Assembly: GCF_001936575.1 (NCBI RefSeq)
Contig: NZ_MSMP01000001.1
Span: forward strand, 1 to 64,000
DNA: 64,000 bases
Source of the DNA: Tenacibaculum agarivorans
Lineage (GTDB): Bacteria; Bacteroidota; Bacteroidia; Flavobacteriales; Flavobacteriaceae
Direction: 5' to 3'
In this document: positions 26,886-35,668 of the stretch, in pieces
Layout: every line of letters begins with the position of its first letter
Numbering within the stretch: position 1 is the stretch's first letter
Notes under the pieces: model-generated
Seen by the model: only the letters and a program-made list of their open reading frames with translations
Databases searched by the model: none
What the model was told of the DNA's origin: nothing
Program-made: the position numbers and the translations under genes

Positions 26886-28754
26886 ATGAAAACTGTAAAC
26901 CCCTTATTACTTGTCGTGGTATTACTAATATGTTATACTACGTATGCGCAACCAGCTCCTCCCCCAGGGAAGAAATGGAAAAAAATTGAAAACCTATCTG
27001 ATGAATTCAACAATGGATTTAACACCAATAAATGGGCTAAAAATATTCCTACTTGGGAAGGGAGAAAACCTGCCCGATTTGAAACCGCTAATGTTTCAGT
27101 TTCTAATGGAAATTTAAAATTAATTGCTAAAACTAAAGACAAACCATTTTCTGGATGGACACATGAAGGTGCTGCAGTTAGAAGCATACATAAAGCTCCA
27201 TATGGATATTATGAAACAAAAATGAAGGCCAATAAAACATTTATGTCGTCTACATTTTGGTTAATCAACGAAGCCAATCAAGGAACTTCTGCCTGTGACA
27301 GAAGAGTTACTGAATTAGATGTTGTAGAAGTCGTTGGAATCGATACTAGAAACCCTAACGGTAGCTTTCCTAATAAAATGAACTCTAATTCTCATAGTAG
27401 ACAACCTTGGTGTAGTAATCCTCCAGGCGGTCAATTAAGTAATTGTCCCTGGCCTGCTGGATGTAATTATACAAGAGGTTCTGTAGGAAATAAAGCAGAT
27501 ATTGGAGAGCCTTCTTGGGCAGACTATCACACTTATGGCGTTTGGTATAAAAACAAAGATCAAGCAACTTTTTATTTAGATGGAAAAGATGTAGGAACCA
27601 TAAACTTACCTTCTGATTTTAATTTAGATATGTTTTTACGATTTGTTGTGGAAACTTATGATTGGAATCCGCCAAAATCTGGTAAAGATGGAATGAATAG
27701 TTCTTTATCTGATCGTACTACATATTATGACTGGGTAAGATCTTATGAATTAGTTGATGATAACACTCCAACTACTGACAAAGTAGCTTTTAGTAATCCT
27801 CCAACAAGTATTCCTTCACAAAAAAGTTATACGTTCAATATTAACTATCAAGCCAATACAAACAGAGAAATTGTTGTTGAGTTTTGGTCAGCATCAAAAT
27901 GGTTAGGAAACAAAGTAGAAACCGTCTCAAAAGGTAGTGGAGCAAAACCTATTACTATTACTTTGTCAGAAGCTCCGACACCAGGCACAGGTTACTTATA
28001 CAAAACGCATATTAGACCTATAGGAACTACATGGCGAGAAGCTATAGATAGAGATCAAATAGATAATATAACTGTACAAGCCGCACAACTTATCAATAAT
28101 GGAAATTACTTTATAGGATCTTCTAATCAACGTTTGTTGGCAAGAGGTTTAGAAAATCATAGTGCGAGAATGCACAATCCAGGAAATTGGAATGATCAAA
28201 AATGGACCTTCAATCATTTAGGAAATAATGTATATACCATAAAAAACTTAGGTAGTAATAGATTTTTAGAAGTTCCAAACGGACAATGTGGTAATGGTAA
28301 AAACGTAGCTACTTGGACCGGATCATCTAAAGATCATCAAAAATGGATTGTTACAGAAAATAGTAATGGTATTTATAACTTACAACCTTTACATTGTACA
28401 AGTGCTGCTTTAGATAGAGCTGGTGGTGCTACAGATGCTAATGTTCACTTATGGAGTTACAGTAAAACTAATAACAATCAGAAATGGAGCATTACTCCTA
28501 TTGCTGCAGCAAAATTTAAAAATAAGTTTAGCTCACCTAAAATTAGCATGTATCCAAATCCTACTTTAAGTACAATTACTATTTCCGGATTAGAAAAAAA
28601 TGATACTATTAAAATAATAAATGCTAATGGACAAGAGTTATTCAGTAAGAAAACAGATTCTGACAGCGAAATCATTAATACTGATTTTTTAAATTCAGGA
28701 ATGTATTTTATTTCTGTTGTTGGAAAATCAACAGCACAAATTGTAAAAAAGTAA
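26886..28754 (+). CDS. Secreted GH16 glycoside hydrolase (agarase/porphyranase/carrageenase type) with ricin lectin and T9SS sorting domain
   Basis: 622 residues. Signal peptide 1-22 (LLLVVVLLICYTTYAQ). The GH16 catalytic domain (about 30-285) has the active-site ELDVVE: Glu143 nucleophile, Asp145, Glu148 acid/base. This longer ExDxxE form marks beta-agarase, kappa-carrageenase and porphyranase subgroups rather than laminarinases. Then come an Ig-like spacer (about 295-395), a ricin-type beta-trefoil lectin (about 400-530; QKW repeats) and a C-terminal T9SS sorting domain (about 550-622; MYPNP, then SGMYFISVV). It is predicted to be secreted through T9SS to attack red-algal galactans. Its own terminator follows. 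Confidence 0.93.
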   Translation: MKTVNPLLLVVVLLICYTTYAQPAPPPGKKWKKIENLSDEFNNGFNTNKWAKNIPTWEGRKPARFETANVSVSNGNLKLIAKTKDKPFSGWTHEGAAVRSIHKAPYGYYETKMKANKTFMSSTFWLINEANQGTSACDRRVTELDVVEVVGIDTRNPNGSFPNKMNSNSHSRQPWCSNPPGGQLSNCPWPAGCNYTRGSVGNKADIGEPSWADYHTYGVWYKNKDQATFYLDGKDVGTINLPSDFNLDMFLRFVVETYDWNPPKSGKDGMNSSLSDRTTYYDWVRSYELVDDNTPTTDKVAFSNPPTSIPSQKSYTFNINYQANTNREIVVEFWSASKWLGNKVETVSKGSGAKPITITLSEAPTPGTGYLYKTHIRPIGTTWREAIDRDQIDNITVQAAQLINNGNYFIGSSNQRLLARGLENHSARMHNPGNWNDQKWTFNHLGNNVYTIKNLGSNRFLEVPNGQCGNGKNVATWTGSSKDHQKWIVTENSNGIYNLQPLHCTSAALDRAGGATDANVHLWSYSKTNNNQKWSITPIAAAKFKNKFSSPKISMYPNPTLSTITISGLEKNDTIKIINANGQELFSKKTDSDSEIINTDFLNSGMYFISVVGKSTAQIVKK

Positions 28755-28770
28755 CAAAAAATCAAAAACT

Positions 28771-28798
28771 AAGGTCACTAATTTAGTGGCCTTTTTAT
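28771..28798 (+). terminator. Intrinsic terminator after the GH16 gene
   Basis: Stem AAGGTCACT (28771-28779)/AGTGGCCTT (28785-28793), one wobble pair, with a T-rich tail. It separates the GH16 gene from the beta-helix lipoprotein gene. Confidence 0.85.
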
Positions 28799-28846
28799 TT
28801 TGTAAATTGTTCTCAGTTTCTAAAAACAAAATTTTAAAAATTATTT

Positions 28847-30232
28847 ATGAAAAAATTAATTCCCTTAATTACTATACTTTTATGTGTAATATCTTGCTCT
28901 AAAGATGCTTCTATAAATTTTAATCAAGCTACTGAATTATCAGATTCAGACCCTAACAACCCCAATCCTTTCAATGGAGTAATGGAGCCGATCACTAATC
29001 TTCCTTACCCGGAAATCCCAACTAATTCCTACACTATAGATATAGCGCAATGGGACATCCCAAACAACAGATCAAACCCTGAAAAAACTACAGATAATTT
29101 ACAAGCTGCAATTGATTGGGCTGTATCGGAAGGATATGGTATCATCAATCTTCCTAAAGGACATTATTTGATTGGAAAAGAAGGTAATGATATTTATCAA
29201 GCAGGAATTACACTAGACAGTAATGTTGCTTTTTTATTAGATAAAGATGCAATTCTTGAAATGGGTAAAAATAACAAATGGAATTATTGCGCTATTGCTA
29301 TACGAAACAAAACTAACGTAGTAGTTTCTGGAGGCACCATTTTAGGAGATCGGGATTACCATGTTTACACTCCAAGAAGTTCAGATGGCAGTACAGTACA
29401 TGATGAAGGACATTTGATTTGTATAGAAGGAAAAAGCAGTAATATTACCGTGCAAAATACCACACTCGCTAAAGCTAATGGAGATGGAATTTTAACCGTA
29501 GGTAGCCCAAAAGGAGAAACACAAGGGCTAAAAGATGTTGTAATAAAAAGAAATCACTTTACTGATAATAGAAGACAAGGCATTTCTTTAGTAGGTGCTT
29601 CAAATATTTTAATTGAAGATAATGAAATACATCATACTAGTGGTACTCCTCCTCAATTTGGAATAGATTTGGAAGGAGCTGGTAGAACTAATGAAAATAT
29701 CACTATTAAAGACAATTATTTTCACAATAACAGAGGTGGAGATATTGTAAATACTGATGGTAAAAATATACTTATAGAAAATAACATCCTTACTCAAGGA
29801 GAAGACAGTCAATATATAGATGGACCTTTAGTGTATTGGAAAAATGCTGACATGAAAGTTCGAAATAACAACATTACCATGCGAACAGTTTCAGTTAATA
29901 ATTGGAATGGAATTATTATGTATTCTAATGACAATGCGAAAATCAACCCTGCAACTACATATATTGAAAATAATATATTAAACAATTGTGGAATGTATAT
30001 GTATAAAGGTGCAGATTTAGTTATTAAAGATAACTTTATGGATAATGGACATTTAGCCTTTCTAGAAATGACCAATCTTACTTTGGAAAATAATAAAGTA
30101 GAACACGATAATAAATGCTGGGCCTACCGTTTTCTTCAAGTATCAGGTTCTGCTTCTGGAAATACATATAACAATGCCCCTTTTGATATTCCATTAACCT
30201 CAACTCCGTGGGATGGTTGTTGGATTCGATAA
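28847..30232 (+). CDS. Right-handed parallel beta-helix lipoprotein (possible polysaccharide lyase/hydrolase)
   Basis: 461 residues. Lipoprotein signal peptide with lipobox VISC (Cys about 17). From about 60 the sequence has pectate-lyase-like repeats: NLQAAIDWAVSEGYGIINLP, then many short beta-strand rungs with N/G/D turns (NNILIEDNEIHHTSG, NENITIKDNYFHNNRGG). This fits a right-handed beta-helix as in PL6, GH28 and related proteins. A specific family cannot be assigned by eye. The GH16 enzyme upstream suggests a shared role in algal polysaccharide use. Probably outer-membrane anchored. Confidence 0.85.
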   Translation: MKKLIPLITILLCVISCSKDASINFNQATELSDSDPNNPNPFNGVMEPITNLPYPEIPTNSYTIDIAQWDIPNNRSNPEKTTDNLQAAIDWAVSEGYGIINLPKGHYLIGKEGNDIYQAGITLDSNVAFLLDKDAILEMGKNNKWNYCAIAIRNKTNVVVSGGTILGDRDYHVYTPRSSDGSTVHDEGHLICIEGKSSNITVQNTTLAKANGDGILTVGSPKGETQGLKDVVIKRNHFTDNRRQGISLVGASNILIEDNEIHHTSGTPPQFGIDLEGAGRTNENITIKDNYFHNNRGGDIVNTDGKNILIENNILTQGEDSQYIDGPLVYWKNADMKVRNNNITMRTVSVNNWNGIIMYSNDNAKINPATTYIENNILNNCGMYMYKGADLVIKDNFMDNGHLAFLEMTNLTLENNKVEHDNKCWAYRFLQVSGSASGNTYNNAPFDIPLTSTPWDGCWIR

Positions 30233-30281
30233 AATAGAATGAAATATTAATAGTTAAAACTCTTATTTTTAAATTAGAAGC

Positions 30282-30698
30282 ATGAAAAAAACAATTCTTG
30301 TTTTTGGTGCTTTAAGTTTAGTATTATTAGTTTTATTTCAACTTAGCAAATACTCAATAGCAACAGGGAATTTAAACACTGATTTTTTTGTTGCTATAAT
30401 TGCTATTCTATCTTTCGTCATTGGTATTGTTTATCATAAAAAAACGAATCAACTTCCCCAAGAGACCTCTTCAAAGCAAGAAATCGATCTTCAAAAAATC
30501 AAGGAATTAGAAATTACTACTCGAGAATATGATGTCCTTCAACTTATCGCAAAAGGAATGTCCAATAAAGAGATTGCAGATGAGCTTTTTCTTTCCGAAA
30601 GCACCATAAAAACACATGTTTCTAATTTACTCTCCAAACTAAACGCCAAAAGGAGAACTCAAGCACTTCAAATTGCTAAAGAGCTCAATATTATTTAG
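30282..30698 (+). CDS. Membrane-tethered LuxR-type HTH regulator
   Basis: 138 residues. Two N-terminal membrane helices (about 5-24 and 34-51), a short linker, then a LuxR/GerE helix-turn-helix (about 70-135; LTxREYDVLQLIAKGMSNKEIADELFLSESTIKTHVSNLLSKL-like, read as ITTREYDVLQ onward). There is no receiver or ligand-binding domain, so any signal would come through the membrane part. It lies just upstream of a DUF4199 gene that is preceded by direct repeats, a plausible target. Confidence 0.9.
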   Translation: MKKTILVFGALSLVLLVLFQLSKYSIATGNLNTDFFVAIIAILSFVIGIVYHKKTNQLPQETSSKQEIDLQKIKELEITTREYDVLQLIAKGMSNKEIADELFLSESTIKTHVSNLLSKLNAKRRTQALQIAKELNII

Positions 30699-30703
30699 TT
30701 TTA

Positions 30704-30745
30704 TACTAAAGTATGAGTACATTGGTACTTTAGTATGAGTACATT
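30704..30745 (+). promoter_or_regulatory. Tandem 20-bp direct repeats, 22-bp period (putative operator)
   Basis: 30704-30723 and 30726-30745 are near-identical (two mismatches; core AGTATGAGTACATT exact). The 22-bp spacing is two helical turns, as expected for a dimer binding one DNA face. The repeats sit just upstream of the -7 box at 30761-30768. Confidence 0.65.
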
Positions 30746-30760
30746 TTGACTCACTCATTT

Positions 30761-30768
30761 TACATTTG
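30761..30768 (+). promoter_or_regulatory. -7 promoter box (TACATTTG) for the DUF4199 gene
   Basis: Exact TAnnTTTG match 28 bp before the ATG at 30796. It lies over a possible upstream start at 30766, which argues for the later start. Confidence 0.65.
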
Positions 30769-30795
30769 ACCTATCATTTAAAATTATGTTGTCTT

Positions 30796-31302
30796 ATGAA
30801 ACAAACTATTATCAAATACGGTCTTTTTAGTTTAATAACAGCAAGTGTTCTATTCTTTTTAGCACTTACTTTAGGCAAATCGTTGCCATATTCTACACAG
30901 GAAATTATAGGTTACTTATCCATGATAACTTCATTATCTTTTGTGTTCTTAGGTATCAAATACTTTAGGGATAAGGAAAACAATGGGAAAGTAAGTTTTG
31001 GAAAAGCTCTTGTAATTGGTGTATTGATTTCAGCTTTTGCAGGAATTGGTTTTGGAATTATGGACTATGTTTATACGACTCAGATCAATCCAAATTTTGC
31101 ATCTGAATATTTAGAAAAGAGTTTAGAGGTTATGAAGGTGTCTTTATCTCCTGAAGAATTTGAAATTAAAAAAGCTGAGTTAACTCAACAAATGCAACAA
31201 TACGGAGGATCAGGTTTTATGGCATTCATCATGTTTGCTACAGTAGTTATTATAGGATTTATAATATCTTTATTATCAGCATTATTTTTACAACGTAAAT
31301 AG
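30796..31302 (+). CDS. DUF4199 family membrane protein
   Basis: 168 residues from ATG 30796; the in-frame upstream ATG at 30766 falls within the promoter box. Four membrane helices: two near the N-terminus (about 8-28, 35-52), one at about 68-90 (GKALVIGVLISAFAGIGFGI) and one at about 142-163. A polar linker, YLEKSLEVMKVSLSPEEFE, follows the third helix. This layout matches the Bacteroidota family DUF4199, function unknown. It appears to be regulated by tandem direct repeats. Confidence 0.85.
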   Translation: MKQTIIKYGLFSLITASVLFFLALTLGKSLPYSTQEIIGYLSMITSLSFVFLGIKYFRDKENNGKVSFGKALVIGVLISAFAGIGFGIMDYVYTTQINPNFASEYLEKSLEVMKVSLSPEEFEIKKAELTQQMQQYGGSGFMAFIMFATVVIIGFIISLLSALFLQRK

Positions 31303-31310
31303 TTTAATTC

Positions 31311-31766
31311 ATGAAATACGAAGCATCTACACCAGAGGAATACATAGCTCAACTCCCTGAAGAACGTAAAATGGTTATTGAAAAGCTCAGAGAAGTTATT
31401 AAAAACAACATTCCTAACGGATTTGAAGAAGGGATTAATTACAATATGTTAGGCTACTATGTTCCTCATTCAATTTATCCTGATGGTTATCATTGTGACC
31501 CTAAATTACCGCTACCGTTTATGAATTTAGCTTCTCAAAAAAATTCTGTGAATTTATACCATAGTGGCATTTATGCTAACCCAGAAATTCACGATTGGTT
31601 TGTTAATGAATATCCTAAACATAGTAAACGTAAATTGGATATGGGAAAAAGTTGTGTTCGATTTAAAAAAATGGATGATATTCCTTATGAGCTTATTGCG
31701 GAGTTGTGCACTAAAATAAGTGTTGAAGATTGGATTAATACATATGAAAAAAACATCAAGAAATGA
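31311..31766 (+). CDS. DUF1801 (YdhG-like) protein
   Basis: 151 residues. It fits DUF1801: the start YIAQLPEERKMVIEKLREVI, then GFEEGINYNMLGYYVP and KSCVRFKKMDDIP near the C-terminus. The fold is iron-chaperone/YdhG-like, with unknown physiological function. It starts 8 bp after the DUF4199 gene, and its stop overlaps the next gene by 4 bp, so the three genes form an operon. Confidence 0.9.
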   Translation: MKYEASTPEEYIAQLPEERKMVIEKLREVIKNNIPNGFEEGINYNMLGYYVPHSIYPDGYHCDPKLPLPFMNLASQKNSVNLYHSGIYANPEIHDWFVNEYPKHSKRKLDMGKSCVRFKKMDDIPYELIAELCTKISVEDWINTYEKNIKK

Positions 31767-32152
31767 AAAAAGGTAAAGTAACAGGTATTGGCGGTATATT
31801 TTTTAAAACTGAAGATGTAAACGCTACAAAAGAGTGGTATAAAGAACATTTAGGATTTAATACGGATGATTGGGGATGTACATTCTGGTGGAAAGACAAT
31901 GAAAATAATAAAGCCTCAACACAATGGAGTCCTTTTAAAGAAAACACTGATCATTTCCTTCCTTCTAAAAAAGACTTTATGTTTAATTATCGAGTTGAGA
32001 ATCTAACAGAACTTCTTGAACAATTAAAATCCGAAGGTGTAACTGTACTTGATAACGTTGAAGAATATAGCTACGGAAAGTTTGCCTGGATTATTGATTT
32101 AGATGGTAATAAAATAGAACTATGGGAACCCAACGATGAAGCTTTTCTATAG
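31763..32152 (+). CDS. VOC (glyoxalase/bleomycin-resistance) superfamily protein
   Basis: 129 residues. Two beta-alpha-beta-beta-beta modules: GIGGIFFKTEDVNATKEWY at the start and FAWIIDLDGNKIELWEP at the end, where the terminal Glu is a usual metal ligand. The substrate is unknown. ATGA overlap with the upstream gene indicates coupling. Its 3' end overlaps the convergent gene at 32147 by 6 bp. Confidence 0.92.
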   Translation: MKKGKVTGIGGIFFKTEDVNATKEWYKEHLGFNTDDWGCTFWWKDNENNKASTQWSPFKENTDHFLPSKKDFMFNYRVENLTELLEQLKSEGVTVLDNVEEYSYGKFAWIIDLDGNKIELWEPNDEAFL

Positions 32153-33652
32153 CTCTTGAGCTTGTGAAATTAAATCTAAAGTAACCTCGTATACAGGCTC
32201 ATTTATCATTTTACTTTTTAGCCAAGCATAAAAACTCATTACAAATATATCTTCTTGCTTGGCTCCAACCCAATCAAAAGAATTTTCTAAAGTAGAAAAA
32301 AAAGTTTCAGACGTTATCTCTTTAGGATTGTCATAATACAAAGCTACATACTTTAAAAAAGTCAATACACGCTCCTGCCCTATTTCTTTTAAATATGCAC
32401 CATATTGCCTTTTAAAATTCGATAGTCTATTTTCAAATACATCAAAATTATCTAACTCAACTAAAAGCAAAATTTCTATTAAGTTCTTTTTAATTACCCA
32501 TTCTTTTCCTACTTTTTCTATATACCATTTATCCGTATGGTACAGTTTTGACACTAATCTATAGGATACCTTTATCTCTCCTTTTTGAGAATAAAAAACC
32601 ACTAAACTTAAGTGTAAATCTAATACACCAATAACATCTGTATGTTTTTTCTTTAAAGTCTCTTCTAATATTAGGATTGCTTTATCTTGTTGATTGGAGT
32701 AATTTAAATTTAAGGTGTATAATAATGTATGTTTCAATCTAAAAACACGTTCATACTTTCGCTTATTTTTTAAAATTTCAGCGTTCATAAGCTCCAAAAA
32801 TGTTAATGATTTTTCAAACTGCTTGGTTCTAAACAATGTGTTCGCAATCATATACAATACATGAATGTGATAAAATCGTTCTCTTTCTTTATTTGGATGC
32901 TCTTTTAATAATGCATACATATCTAACATAAACGATTCTACTTGCAAGTAATCTTTAGAAACAAAAGCAGAAATACTTGCTATTGTTAACAACTGATATA
33001 GAGATTTGAACGATAATGTTTCATCAATATCAATATTTTGCTCGTGAAGTATTTTTAATACAATTTTCTGAAAGTCTACAACCTCTCCTTTAGTTGTAAT
33101 TTTATTTAGTATTGCTCTTACTTTAGCATACACAATATTGAGCTCTTCTTCCAATCTAGCGAGTTCCCTGTTCTTATTAAATTCAAGAATTAAGTCATTT
33201 AAGCTTTCTTTTTCATTACTATGTGCATATTGAATTTTTAAATGATAAATTTCATTTAAATATGGATATAGTTGATAATCTTGCGCAATAATCTTTGCTT
33301 TATCTAAAAGTTTAAAACCTAAGACTAACTGACCTTGTTCTAGAAAAGAACGTGCAACCAAAATATATTTAATCACTTCAACTTTCTCTGAATTTTCCTC
33401 TTCTAAATTTATGCTAGCTAAAAAATCTATTAACGATTCGTATAATCTTTTTCTTAATGCATGATATGCATCTTTTTTCTGATTTGGATACAATTGTTCA
33501 CACATTTCTTGAGAAGACAATTCACCAGTATAAACTAATCTAAATAATTCAATATTCTTTACATCAGTTCTTTTGTTCTTTTTATTTAAAAAAGTAAGGA
33601 ATCTGGAGTAATCATCTGTAGAAAATGAAGAAATAACAGTCTCTAAACTCAT
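32147..33652 (-). CDS. Large helical (TPR-like) cytosolic protein, unknown function
   Basis: 501 residues, almost wholly alpha-helical with Leu/Lys/Glu-rich repeats resembling degenerate tetratricopeptide units (for example YHIHVLYMIANTLFRTKQFE and LEELNIVYAKVRAIL). No signal peptide, HTH or enzyme motif. Proteins like this are common in flavobacteria as hypothetical proteins. It is convergent with the VOC gene, overlapping it by 6 bp, and divergent from a YiaA-like gene. Confidence 0.8.
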   Translation of the reverse strand: MSLETVISSFSTDDYSRFLTFLNKKNKRTDVKNIELFRLVYTGELSSQEMCEQLYPNQKKDAYHALRKRLYESLIDFLASINLEEENSEKVEVIKYILVARSFLEQGQLVLGFKLLDKAKIIAQDYQLYPYLNEIYHLKIQYAHSNEKESLNDLILEFNKNRELARLEEELNIVYAKVRAILNKITTKGEVVDFQKIVLKILHEQNIDIDETLSFKSLYQLLTIASISAFVSKDYLQVESFMLDMYALLKEHPNKERERFYHIHVLYMIANTLFRTKQFEKSLTFLELMNAEILKNKRKYERVFRLKHTLLYTLNLNYSNQQDKAILILEETLKKKHTDVIGVLDLHLSLVVFYSQKGEIKVSYRLVSKLYHTDKWYIEKVGKEWVIKKNLIEILLLVELDNFDVFENRLSNFKRQYGAYLKEIGQERVLTFLKYVALYYDNPKEITSETFFSTLENSFDWVGAKQEDIFVMSFYAWLKSKMINEPVYEVTLDLISQAQEL

Positions 33653-33806
33653 TTTTAATCATCAGTTTTAATTACAAAAACTCAATAAATTTAATTACTA
33701 AAATAATTTTATACATTAATATATCATCAGTTTTTTAAAAAAAATGTTTTCAGTACTTACTTTTCTATTTCCATTTTTGTCCTGTAATCATTTAAAACAA
33801 ATTATT

Positions 33807-34295
33807 ATGGATTATCAAACAACAATTTCAAATACAGAAACTGCTAACAAGAAAGAAAAAAGAAAAGAAAGAGAAATTTACGATCAGAAACCAACAGGTG
33901 CCTTTGTAGGTGCATCTTGGGCATCTTTATTTGTGGGAACAATTGCTTTTTGTATTGGATTATGGAACGCCGATATGTTACTAAATGAAAAAGGGTACTA
34001 TTTTACCATCTTACTATTTGGACTATTCTCAGTAATTTCTGTACAAAAAGCCGTACGAGATAAGCTAGAAGGTATTGAAGTAACGCAAATGTACTATAGC
34101 ATCAGTTGGGCAACTACTATAATTTCTATACTTCTTTTAATTATTGGTTTATGGAATGCTGATTTAGAATTGAGTGAAAAAGGGTTTTATGGAATATCAT
34201 TTTTATTAAGTATTTACTCAGCAATTGCAGTCCAGAAAAACACAAGAGATATTGCTTATATAGAGAGAAAAAAACAAGAAGACATTAAGAGTTAA
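33807..34295 (+). CDS. YiaA/YiaB-family inner membrane protein
   Basis: 162 residues from ATG 33807; a longer reading from 33744 adds a poorly conserved, Phe-rich leader. Two repeats of the YiaAB two-helix unit: FVGTIAFCIGLWNADMLLNE with LFGLFSVISVQKAVRD, and IISILLLIIGLWNADLELSE with LLSIYSAIAVQKNTRD. The repeated GLWNAD and AVQKxxRD motifs are diagnostic. Function unknown. Ends at a good terminator. Confidence 0.9.
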   Translation: MDYQTTISNTETANKKEKRKEREIYDQKPTGAFVGASWASLFVGTIAFCIGLWNADMLLNEKGYYFTILLFGLFSVISVQKAVRDKLEGIEVTQMYYSISWATTIISILLLIIGLWNADLELSEKGFYGISFLLSIYSAIAVQKNTRDIAYIERKKQEDIKS

Positions 34296-34332
34296 TGTTT
34301 GATAATTCAATTAGTTTTTCTAGTTGAAAACA

Positions 34333-34367
34333 ATACCCAACAAAATCAATTGTTGGGTATCTTTTTT
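34333..34367 (+). terminator. Intrinsic terminator after the yiaA-like gene
   Basis: A 10-bp perfect stem (ATACCCAACA/TGTTGGGTAT, 34333-34342 and 34351-34360) with an 8-nt loop and a T6 tail. Confidence 0.9.
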
Positions 34368-34401
34368 AAAATAATCCTACTTATTTAAAAAACAACTCTC
34401 A

Positions 34402-35457
34402 TTAATCTAATAACTCGAATTTTTCTGCATAAATTCTTTTATATTCTGTATACTTTGCTCCTTTTTCATCACTAGCTACTGCAGCTACTACAGAGATAGA
34501 GAAGTCTATATCTTTAGAAATTGGCAAACTATCAATTACCATTGAATTCCCTGTAGAAGAACCTAAAACAGTTCCTAGAACATTAGAAGATAAATGCACA
34601 TTATATTGTATCGGCTTGGTTGAACTAACTTTTGGTGTTGTCCAATACACTTTAAAACCAGATCGTGTTATACTATCAATAGATACCTTAAAATCTGAAA
34701 TTTCAATTTTCTTTGGTGTCCTAAATTCAACTTTTTTAAATTTTAGTCTACCTTCATTATCTTGATCTTTGGCTACAATTTTAAGCTTATAATCAGTTTC
34801 TGCTTGTAGTGATGGAATTGTTAGATATTGCCAAGCAAAAGACTTTGTATAATTCTCTTGTACTTTTTCATCATTCAAAAATACATCGTGTCTATATTTT
34901 GAAAAGTTTTCTGGTGAATCGGCAATCCAACGAAGTCTTATTCTATCAGGATTGATATAATTAAAAAATACATCAAAATCATCCTGCGACGTCTGTATTT
35001 GATAACGAACTTCATCTATAACATCCCAACTTTCAGAATTTGAATTGTATTGAAAATAATTGCGTAAATTATCAACACTCCAAGTAGGCAATGCTATTAG
35101 ATTCCCATTGGTTGTATGAGACGCCATTATAAAATTAGCATCTACATGAGTAATTGTATATGTCTCTGTAACAGTTCCTGCATTAAAGTTTTTAACAATA
35201 CGATTTCCTAATCTTTCAAAATAAGAACCATCTTTCAAAGCCCAACTGAAGATCGGATTTGATGGTTGCGGCATTGAATCTTTAGCTTTAGCGAATACTT
35301 GTGCTACTTTCTTTTTAAAAAACTTTGGCAATGTGGGTATAGGTTGCTCAATAGTAGAAACATCTGTATCAAAACTCTCTATTTCATTATTCTCACAAGA
35401 AGTAACAAAAATCAGCACCAAAACTACCATTACGGCTTTCAAAATTTTCTGTGTCAT
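34402..35457 (-). CDS. Putative lipoprotein with fibronectin type III-like regions
   Basis: 351 residues. Signal peptide with lipobox VTSC (Cys about 21), so it is anchored to the outer membrane or periplasmic side. The middle and C-terminal parts contain Ig/FnIII-like strands (RLRWIADSPENFSKYRHDVF, LQAETDYKLKIVAKDQD, ITRSGFKVYWTTPKV). No catalytic motif, so a role in surface binding is only a guess. A -7 box at 35486-35493 fits a monocistronic gene. Confidence 0.8.
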   Translation of the reverse strand: MTQKILKAVMVVLVLIFVTSCENNEIESFDTDVSTIEQPIPTLPKFFKKKVAQVFAKAKDSMPQPSNPIFSWALKDGSYFERLGNRIVKNFNAGTVTETYTITHVDANFIMASHTTNGNLIALPTWSVDNLRNYFQYNSNSESWDVIDEVRYQIQTSQDDFDVFFNYINPDRIRLRWIADSPENFSKYRHDVFLNDEKVQENYTKSFAWQYLTIPSLQAETDYKLKIVAKDQDNEGRLKFKKVEFRTPKKIEISDFKVSIDSITRSGFKVYWTTPKVSSTKPIQYNVHLSSNVLGTVLGSSTGNSMVIDSLPISKDIDFSISVVAAVASDEKGAKYTEYKRIYAEKFELLD

Positions 35458-35485
35458 TGTAATTTAATTTATGTGGTTAATACCA

Positions 35486-35493
35486 CAAAAGTA
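35486..35493 (-). promoter_or_regulatory. -7 promoter box (TACTTTTG) for the FnIII lipoprotein gene
   Basis: Exact TAnnTTTG on the minus strand, 28 bp before the ATG at 35457. Confidence 0.55.
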
Positions 35494-35668
35494 TATTGAC
35501 AATTGTCCCCACAAAACCCCTTTTTCCGTGAATCCAAAACACTATTTATAGGGGAGTAAGCTATTTTTAGCACTGATGAAATTGCTGCAATACATTTATT
35601 ATTTACGACCTATTTTACATTATTTTTATTTTTATAAATTTGATAACTAACTTTAAATCAAAAAGAAA

